The position numbers and the translations under genes are program-made. The notes under the pieces were generated by a model. It made no database searches. It was not told the DNA's origin and saw only the letters and a program-made list of their open reading frames with translations. Positions 58,336 to 64,000 of a stretch of 64,000 bases of DNA are shown here, piece by piece (the stretch's first letter is position 1; every line of letters starts with the position of its first letter). The stretch is taken from NCBI RefSeq assembly GCF_020447315.1, contig NZ_JAJADQ010000005.1, positions 1 to 64,000 on the forward strand, read 5' to 3'. The stretch comes from Hymenobacter nitidus. Lineage in GTDB: Bacteria; Bacteroidota; Bacteroidia; Cytophagales; Hymenobacteraceae.

Positions 58336-60708
58336 ATGTCCGCCTCCGAACAACCGAAAACAACCCGCGCTACCCGCCCCCCGCGCCGCTGGCCCAATAT
58401 CGTGTCGCGCACCGTATGGGGCTTTTTCGTGGTCGGCGTGGGCATTTTTCTGCTCTACCCGATTCTGGTGAAAAGCAATTTCCTGTTCCTGTTTGGCAAG
58501 TCGCCGAGCCTGGAGGAAATGGAAAACCCCAAGGTGGAGCAGGCCTCCGAGCTGTACACCGCCGACGGCGTGCTGATCGGTAAATATTTCCGCGAAAACC
58601 GCTCCCCGGTTCCCTTCAACAAGATTTCACCCGTGCTGGTGAAGGCCCTCATTGCTACCGAGGACATTCGCTACTACGACCACTCGGGCATCGACCTGAC
58701 GGCCCTGGCCCGGGCCGTAGCCGGTGGCGGCCGCAACGGCGGTGGTTCTACCATCACCCAGCAGCTGGCCAAAAACCTCTACAAAATCCGGCGGGGTGAG
58801 CGGGGCCTGCTCGGGCACATTCCCGTGGTCAGCACCCTGATCAGCAAAACCAAGGAGTGGCTCACGGCCGTGGAGCTGGAAAAGCGCTACACCAAGGAGG
58901 AAATCCTGCGGATGTACATCAATACCGTGGAGTATGGCTCCCAGGCCTTTGGCATTAAGGTGGCCGCCAAAACCTTCTTCAGCACCTCTCCCGACAGCCT
59001 TAAGCCCGAGGAAGCGGCCATGCTGGTGGGCATGCTGAACAACCCCACCGCCTTCAACCCACGCTTTCACCCTGAAGCGGCTCTCAAGCGCCGCAACCTC
59101 GTGCTGGAGCGCATGGGCCAGGCCAACGTGCTGCCGGCGAAAGTCATCGACTCGCTCCAGCAGGAGCCCATTGCCCTGCAGTACCGCGTCGAGCGCCACA
59201 TCGACGGCCCCGACACCTACTTCCGGGGCGCCGTCAGCCAGTTCGTGAACAAGTGGTGCGAGGCCAACGGCTATGACATGTACCGCGACGGGCTGAAAAT
59301 CTACACCACCATCGACTCGCGCATGCAGCAGCACGCCGAGGATGCTGTGCAGGACCGCATGAAAAAGCTGCAGCAGCAGTTCGACCGGTTCTGGAAAAAC
59401 CGCGGCGGCAACCCGTGGGTAGATGATAAGGGCAAGGAAATACCCGGCTTCATCGAAACCCAGATGAAGCGCACCGACCAGTACAAGGCCCTGGCCGCCC
59501 GCTACCAGGGCCAGCCCGCCCGCCTCGACTCGGCGCTGCACGCCAAGCGCCCGATGAAGGTATTCACCTGGAAAGGCGACGGCGACACTACCCTGATTCT
59601 GTCCCCGCTCGATTCGCTGGCCTACTACAAGCACTTCCTGCACGCGGGCATGATGACCATGGACCCCTTCACGGGCCACGTGAAAGCCTGGGTGGGCGGC
59701 ATCAACTTCCGCTTCTTCAAGTACGACCACGTGAAGCAGGGCCGCCGCCAGGCCGGCTCCACCTTCAAGCCCTTCGTCTACCTCACCGCCCTCGATAATG
59801 GCTACACGCCCTGCGACCGGATCCGGGACCAGCGCGTGACCATCAATTACGTGGAAAACGGCAAGGACATGGAGTGGCAGCCCGACAACGTGACCCGCGA
59901 GTACACCGGCATCAATATGACACTGCGCCACGCTATGGCCCGCTCGGTGAATTCCGTAACGGCCCAGCTCACCGAGAAGGTAGGTTGGGAAAACGTGGCC
60001 AAGTATGCCCACAAAGTCGGTATTACCAGCCCCTTGCTGCCGGTGCCCAGCATCGGCCTGGGCTCGGGTGGCGATGTGAACGTGTACGAAATGGTGGATG
60101 CCTACAGCACCTTCGTCAACAACGGCTTCCAGAGCGAGCCGCAGTTCATCACCCGCATCGAAGACCGCAACGGCAATGTCATCAAGCAGTTTGACCCTAA
60201 GCAAAAGCGTGCTATTCCCTCTGAAACGGCCTGGCTGATGCTTTACATGCTGCGCGGCGGCATGGACGAACCCGGCGGCACTTCGCAGGCGCTGTGGGAG
60301 TACGACCTCTGGAAAAAAGACAATCAGATCGGTGGCAAGACCGGCACTACGTCCAACTACTCCGATGGCTGGTACATGGGCGTTACCAAGGACCTGGTGA
60401 CGGGCGTGTGGGTCGGCGGCGAAGACCGCAGTATTCACTTCTACGGCTCCCAGCAGGGCGAAGGCGGCCGTATGGCGCTGCCCATCTTCGGCACCTACAT
60501 GGAGAAGCTCTACAAGGACGAAGAGCTGGATATTACCATGGGGCCATTCCCCAAGCCGACGTCCAAAATCACGAAGAAGTACATTTGCGTGTCGGATTCA
60601 GAGCCCCGCCGGCGCCGCGAAGAAGCGGTGGATACCATTGCCACCGACAATTTGCTGGAGCAGCTCAACACGGAAGGTATTGCCCCGCCGGACAGCTTGA
60701 AGCTGTAA
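58336..60708 (+). CDS. Penicillin-binding protein 1A (class A, bifunctional)
   Basis: A 790-residue peptidoglycan synthase. A cytoplasmic N-tail and one transmembrane helix (about 28-50) precede the GT51 glycosyltransferase domain (about 75-260), with catalytic Glu109 in ATEDIRYYDHSGID, plus GGGSTITQQLAKNL and EEILRMYINTVEYG. The transpeptidase domain (about 430-720) carries the catalytic Ser475 in STFKPF, the SVN motif and KTGT (Lys668). All active-site elements are present. It polymerises and cross-links cell-wall glycan in the periplasm and is a beta-lactam target. The start is an ATG; an in-frame TTG nine bases earlier is less likely. Confidence 0.95.
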   Translation: MSASEQPKTTRATRPPRRWPNIVSRTVWGFFVVGVGIFLLYPILVKSNFLFLFGKSPSLEEMENPKVEQASELYTADGVLIGKYFRENRSPVPFNKISPVLVKALIATEDIRYYDHSGIDLTALARAVAGGGRNGGGSTITQQLAKNLYKIRRGERGLLGHIPVVSTLISKTKEWLTAVELEKRYTKEEILRMYINTVEYGSQAFGIKVAAKTFFSTSPDSLKPEEAAMLVGMLNNPTAFNPRFHPEAALKRRNLVLERMGQANVLPAKVIDSLQQEPIALQYRVERHIDGPDTYFRGAVSQFVNKWCEANGYDMYRDGLKIYTTIDSRMQQHAEDAVQDRMKKLQQQFDRFWKNRGGNPWVDDKGKEIPGFIETQMKRTDQYKALAARYQGQPARLDSALHAKRPMKVFTWKGDGDTTLILSPLDSLAYYKHFLHAGMMTMDPFTGHVKAWVGGINFRFFKYDHVKQGRRQAGSTFKPFVYLTALDNGYTPCDRIRDQRVTINYVENGKDMEWQPDNVTREYTGINMTLRHAMARSVNSVTAQLTEKVGWENVAKYAHKVGITSPLLPVPSIGLGSGGDVNVYEMVDAYSTFVNNGFQSEPQFITRIEDRNGNVIKQFDPKQKRAIPSETAWLMLYMLRGGMDEPGGTSQALWEYDLWKKDNQIGGKTGTTSNYSDGWYMGVTKDLVTGVWVGGEDRSIHFYGSQQGEGGRMALPIFGTYMEKLYKDEELDITMGPFPKPTSKITKKYICVSDSEPRRRREEAVDTIATDNLLEQLNTEGIAPPDSLKL

Positions 60709-60759
60709 GCAGAAGCTGCTTCTGACTGGCAATTACGGGTGGCGGACCCAACTTCCGCC

Positions 60760-61962
60760 TCAGCGCTTTTTCCTGGAAACCCAGAGCCCGCCAATGGCCA
60801 GCGCGGCCAGCCCCGCCGATAGCAGCTGGAACCGCCAGCGCCAGTGCTCCGGGCTGGTAAGGGGCTGGTGAGGAGACAATGAATTGCTCCAGGCAATGAA
60901 GGCATCAGCAATGGGTAGCTGGCCCAGCAAATAGTATTTACCGCCGCTGTCGTGCCAGGGCAGTCCAAACGCTTCTATGCTGTTGCGCAGCCCCTGGGCG
61001 GTAGTCGTGTCGCCGAAGCGCTGCATGGTACGGCGCCCGACCAGGGAAGCGGCCCCGCCCACGCCCCAGATAACGGGCCCGGAGTCGATGTCCTCGGTTG
61101 CCGGCGCGCCCGCAGCGGCTTCCGTTAGACCGGGCAAGCCCAGGCGGCTGGTCAGGAATAAGGCCCGGTAACGTTGAAAGTGGGTGCGGGCGTAAGTCGA
61201 GTCTATTTCAAATAGGAAGTTGAGCAGCTGACTCTGCGAAGAGCCGCGGGCCGGTTTGAGCACCGCTCCCGAACCCGGTTTGACTTCGTGCGGAATCAGG
61301 CCGTGAGCGTCCAGGCGCGTATCCACGGCTGCCAGCCACCGCTGAATCAGGGCTTGGTAGCGTGGGGTATAGATACGGTCGTGCCAGGCCAGGGCGGCAA
61401 TGGCCACTACCCCGTCGGCGGGCCACGCCGCCCCGGCATACGACTCCAGGTAAGGACTTGCGCTAGTCTCCAGAGCAGCAGCAATAAGCGCACATTGCTC
61501 CTGAAAACGGTGTTGATCTGCCGCATCCCGCTCGGCTGGGGGCAGCGCCGCCAGGTAGCGCGCCCGCACGTACCCCGACCAGCCCTGGTAAAACGCACCG
61601 TAGGGAAGGGGCAGATCAGGATTGAACACGGATAAGGCTACCGGCGACTGGAGCTGCTGCAGGGCCCAATGCGCTTCGGTGCGAGCCTCGCGGCCCAGCC
61701 TGGAATTGGCCGGCACATGGGGCAACAGCTCCGTCCAGGTAAGGGCGTAGAGTGAATTGAGGTACACCAACCCCTCCGGATACAGCTGCTGCATACGCTC
61801 CCCGGCGTTGCGCTCGTGCAGCTCCGTGCGCAAAAAGCGTAGTTGCTGCACTACCTCCTCGTCCGCAGGCCGCAGCTGGGGAGGGTAATAAAGCCGGTAA
61901 TTCAGATAAGCCAGTACCGTCAGCAGGCCGACAGCCAACCCTTTGAGCAGCCACCGCGTCAC
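60760..61962 (-). CDS. Membrane-anchored protein of unknown function
   Basis: A 400-residue protein with one N-terminal hydrophobic helix (WLLKGLAVGLLTVLAYLNY) and one C-terminal helix (LLSAGLAALAIGGLWVS) followed by KKR. The middle is largely helical with aromatic-rich loops such as GAFYQGWSGYVRARYL, YLESYAGAAWPADGVVAIAAL and GPVIWGVGGAASL, the look of an alpha/alpha barrel as in glycosidases or linalool-dehydratase-like proteins. I cannot assign it. The start is a GTG at 61962. It lies 5 bases after the stop of the epimerase gene, so both are probably on one transcript. Confidence 0.72.
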   Translation of the reverse strand: MTRWLLKGLAVGLLTVLAYLNYRLYYPPQLRPADEEVVQQLRFLRTELHERNAGERMQQLYPEGLVYLNSLYALTWTELLPHVPANSRLGREARTEAHWALQQLQSPVALSVFNPDLPLPYGAFYQGWSGYVRARYLAALPPAERDAADQHRFQEQCALIAAALETSASPYLESYAGAAWPADGVVAIAALAWHDRIYTPRYQALIQRWLAAVDTRLDAHGLIPHEVKPGSGAVLKPARGSSQSQLLNFLFEIDSTYARTHFQRYRALFLTSRLGLPGLTEAAAGAPATEDIDSGPVIWGVGGAASLVGRRTMQRFGDTTTAQGLRNSIEAFGLPWHDSGGKYYLLGQLPIADAFIAWSNSLSPHQPLTSPEHWRWRFQLLSAGLAALAIGGLWVSRKKR

Positions 61963-61967
61963 GGGCG

Positions 61968-62882
61968 CTAGTCTTCCCCGTAAAACGACTGCAACGCCGG
62001 CTTCAGATCCGGATACTCGAAGCGGAAGCCCGTGCTCAGCACTTTCGCGGCGCTAACCCGCTGCGAAGCCAGGATAATCTCGCTCATCTCGCCCAGGACC
62101 AGCTTCAGACCAAAAGCCGGTACTTTGGGCAGCACCAGGGGCCGGTGCATCACCTCGGCCAGGGCTTCCGTAAACTCCTGGTTCGTCACCGGGTTCGGCG
62201 CTACAGCATTGTATACGCCCTGCCACTGGGGCTCTTCCAGAGCCTGCATAAACAGGCGGCACAAGTCGTCCAGATGAATCCAGGACATGTACTGCCGGCC
62301 CGAGCCCAGCGCGGCCCCCGCCATCAGCTTAATGGGCCGCGCCATGGGCGGCAAGGCACCACCCTGGGTGCTGAGCACGATACCGATGCGCACAATCACC
62401 GTCCGGATGTCCATCTCCACTACGGGCTGCACGGCCAGTTCCCACTGGTGCGCTACGTCGGCCAAAAAGTCGTCGGCCGGGGCCGGGGGCGTCTCTTCGC
62501 TCACGACCCGGTCGGCGCTGTCACCGTAGATGCCGATAGCCGACGCCGATAGAAACGTGCGCACGTGGTGGTGGCCTTTTGCCAGTTCCCGCACCAGCAG
62601 GCCCGTGCCGCCCAGGCGGCTGGTCATGATGTCGCGCTTGCGCTCATCCGTCCATTTGCCCTCCGATACGCTGGAGCCCGCCAGATTGATGATATGGTCG
62701 GCGTAGGGCACGGCAGCTTCGTCGATGGTGGCGTGCTGCGGGTCCCACCGAAAGCTACGGTAGCGGCTCTGGCTGGGCGTGCGGCTTAGCAAGGCCACTT
62801 CGTAGCCCGCGTCAATGAGCATCTCTGCCAGGCGTGTTCCAATCAGGCCAGTGCCACCGGTAATGAGAACTTTCTGGGACAT
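61968..62882 (-). CDS. TIGR01777-family NAD(P)-binding epimerase-like protein
   Basis: A 304-residue extended short-chain dehydrogenase fold. The Rossmann motif is VLITGGTGLIGTRLAEML at the N-terminus. AGSSVSEGKWTDERKRDIMTSR and SASAIGIYGDSADRVVSEE match the TIGR01777/YfcH group, followed by the C-terminal DUF1731 (VPAFGLKLVLGEMSEIILASQRVSAAK). Members bind NADP; their substrates are not well established, and some relatives act in cell division or chloroplast biology. The ATG at 62882 is chosen, as the family starts there (MSQKVLITGG). Confidence 0.9.
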   Translation of the reverse strand: MSQKVLITGGTGLIGTRLAEMLIDAGYEVALLSRTPSQSRYRSFRWDPQHATIDEAAVPYADHIINLAGSSVSEGKWTDERKRDIMTSRLGGTGLLVRELAKGHHHVRTFLSASAIGIYGDSADRVVSEETPPAPADDFLADVAHQWELAVQPVVEMDIRTVIVRIGIVLSTQGGALPPMARPIKLMAGAALGSGRQYMSWIHLDDLCRLFMQALEEPQWQGVYNAVAPNPVTNQEFTEALAEVMHRPLVLPKVPAFGLKLVLGEMSEIILASQRVSAAKVLSTGFRFEYPDLKPALQSFYGED

Positions 62883-62957
62883 AATCGTGCAAGCCAAAAA
62901 AACGGCTCAAAGTGGGTTTAATGCTGATTGCTACAGACTTTCTTCGTAAACTCAGAA

Positions 62958-63368
62958 ATGGAACCCGACGAGGAAAAGTGGGCACAAGAGTACGAAAAAA
63001 CGCTGACTGATCTGTTTGGCCCGCCCCAGAAACGACTCCGGCGCCAGCGGGGCTACCTGGGCAATCTGTGCGGCAAACATTCCGAGCCACTCATCCGGAA
63101 TATTCTGGCGGCCCTGGCCGAAATCGGCGACTTTGCTCCGGCTCGCGGGCTGCGGGAGGCCGGCGTGCTGACGGCTCCTCTCACCGACCTGTTGCGGCCT
63201 TACGACTATCCGTGGTTCCGTCTGACCAAAATTCGCTGGACAGGCGAGCTACTGGAAGTTGTTGCTTCGCACGGCATTCGTCGGGCCGGCGGGGAGCAGC
63301 AGTTTATCTTGCGGCAGACCAGCGTTGGACTTGAATTGCAGGAGCTGGGGTGGACGGCGGTGTACTGA
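62958..63368 (+). CDS. Hypothetical cytosolic protein
   Basis: A 136-residue protein with no signal peptide or membrane segment. The N-terminal half is charged and helical (EEKWAQEYEKTLTDLFGPPQKRLRRQRGYLGNLCGK). The second half holds short strands ending LRQTSVGLELQELGWTAVY. I do not recognise the family. The ATG at 62958 is preferred over an in-frame TTG 30 bases upstream. Its stop is one base from the stop of the convergent folE gene, with no terminator between. Confidence 0.6.
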   Translation: MEPDEEKWAQEYEKTLTDLFGPPQKRLRRQRGYLGNLCGKHSEPLIRNILAALAEIGDFAPARGLREAGVLTAPLTDLLRPYDYPWFRLTKIRWTGELLEVVASHGIRRAGGEQQFILRQTSVGLELQELGWTAVY

Positions 63369-63369
63369 G

Positions 63370-64000
63370 CTACTTGCCGATCTGGCGCAGAAACTCGGAG
63401 CGTAGCGCCTGGTCGTCTTTGAACACGCCGCCGTACTCAGCCGTCAGCGTGCTGCTGCCGGTGTCATTCACTCCCCGGCTCATCACGCACAGGTGGTCGG
63501 CTTCGATGAGTACGGCCACGTTTTCGGTGCGCAACGACTGTTTCAGCTCTTCGGCAATCTGGCGGGTGAGCCGCTCCTGCACCTGGGGGCGGCGGGCGTA
63601 GTACTGCACCACGCGGTTCAGCTTCGACAAACCAACCACATGCTCGCCGGGCAGGTAAGCCACGTGGGCCTTGCCCATAATCGGGACGAAGTGGTGCTCA
63701 CAGCAGGAAAAAACGGTGATGTCGCGCTCCACCAGCATCTGGTGGTAGCCATAGCGGTTCTCAAAGAGCTTCACGTCGGGCCGGTGCTTGGGGTCGAGGC
63801 CCCGAAACCATTCCTGCACGTACATCTTGGCCACGCGCCGGGGCGTGCCCTGCAGGCTGTCGTCGGTCAAGTCGAGGCCCAGCAGCAGCATGATTTCGTG
63901 GAAGTGCTCGGCAATGCCCGCAATTTTTTCTTCATCCGACAAGGCAAAGGCGTCCGGGCGAAGAGGGGTGCGCAGATCGGGCGACAGGTGAGAGTCGGCC
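63370..64000 (-). CDS. folE: GTP cyclohydrolase I, N-terminus beyond the window
   Basis: Converts GTP to 7,8-dihydroneopterin triphosphate, the first step of folate (and pterin) synthesis. The zinc and catalytic site CCEHHFVP is intact, with LIEADHLCVMSRGV completing the pocket and DDSLQGTPRRVAKMY at the N-terminal side. An in-frame TTG at 63942 is not the start: the frame stays open to the window edge, and the visible upstream residues (SPDLRTPLRPDAFALSDEEKI) match the normal N-terminal extension of Bacteroidota FolE. The gene is therefore cut by the window edge, not truncated in the genome. Confidence 0.93.
   Translation of the reverse strand, partial: ADSHLSPDLRTPLRPDAFALSDEEKIAGIAEHFHEIMLLLGLDLTDDSLQGTPRRVAKMYVQEWFRGLDPKHRPDVKLFENRYGYHQMLVERDITVFSCCEHHFVPIMGKAHVAYLPGEHVVGLSKLNRVVQYYARRPQVQERLTRQIAEELKQSLRTENVAVLIEADHLCVMSRGVNDTGSSTLTAEYGGVFKDDQALRSEFLRQIGK

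Noticed and set aside
58627..60438. Open frame of about 600 codons on the minus strand opposite the PBP1A gene
   Set aside because: It mirrors the codon pattern of the high-GC PBP1A gene, and its translation is His/Val/Gly-rich with no domain.
63370..63942. A short folE starting at the TTG at 63942
   Set aside because: The frame continues without a stop to the window edge, and the extra residues match the usual FolE N-terminal extension.

Overview
The window reads as a chromosomal segment of a high-GC Bacteroidota, most likely a Hymenobacter-type Cytophagales bacterium. The signs are a Bacteroidota-type Rho with a very long Arg/Glu-rich insert, a TonB-dependent-receptor-like outer-membrane protein with a carboxypeptidase-regulatory N-domain, DUF4252, DUF4173 and DUF4184 proteins, many lipoproteins, OmpA proteins with thrombospondin-3 repeats, and upstream boxes of the form TAnnTTTG or TAnnTTGC instead of E. 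coli-like -10 boxes. Nearly all genes are intact chromosomal genes. I see no insertion sequence, phage, CRISPR array or rRNA operon. Many genes end in perfect bidirectional hairpin terminators.

Layout. 1-6300: a truncated secreted protein, an OmpA lipoprotein, class I fructose-bisphosphate aldolase, accD and two tandem glycine-zipper/OmpA paralogues. 6300-13200: an endonuclease III homologue, a small lipoprotein, a radical SAM protein, a gamma carbonic anhydrase, a CorC/HlyC-type CBS membrane protein and DsbD. 13200-13825: a gene-free stretch holding a tRNA-Leu-like RNA on the minus strand with two same-loop hairpins, divergent from an Lrp/AsnC regulator (13826-14290). 14500-21600: a MORN/TonB protein, thioredoxin, two DUF2382 stress proteins and dnaE. 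21700-30100: a secreted protein, a fatty-acid desaturase, two LysM proteins (one a MltD-like lytic transglycosylase) and a large beta-barrel receptor. 30100-36500: an O-methyltransferase, a DUF4184 protein, an SRA-HNH modification-dependent endonuclease, an M16 peptidase, a family 9 glycosyltransferase and an Xaa-Pro aminopeptidase.

36700-50100: a TSP3-OmpA protein, DUF4252, a secreted propeller-like protein, an EVE protein, tandem paralogous lipoproteins, a PolX-like protein lacking its polymerase carboxylates, a second family 9 glycosyltransferase, OsmC, a UBP zinc finger, serS and rho. 50200-58300: a DsbA-family protein, a lipoprotein, a UbiA prenyltransferase with a methyltransferase, then a membrane-protein operon with its own winged-helix regulator and two matching palindromic sites, continuing through DUF4173, a ferritin-like protein and small membrane proteins. 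58300-64000: penicillin-binding protein 1A, an unknown membrane-anchored protein, a TIGR01777 epimerase, a small unknown protein and folE, which runs off the right edge.

Functionally the window is dominated by envelope building and upkeep (OmpA anchors, PBP1A, LysM hydrolase, heptosyltransferase-like enzymes, desaturase), periplasmic redox (DsbD, DsbA-like) and core information processing (dnaE, rho, serS, thioredoxin, Nth). The most unusual item is the tRNA-like RNA at about 13462-13717. It has a Leu-type acceptor, D-arm and T-arm, but a CUC anticodon loop and a 46-nt variable region, and is followed by two hairpins with the same 10-nt loop.
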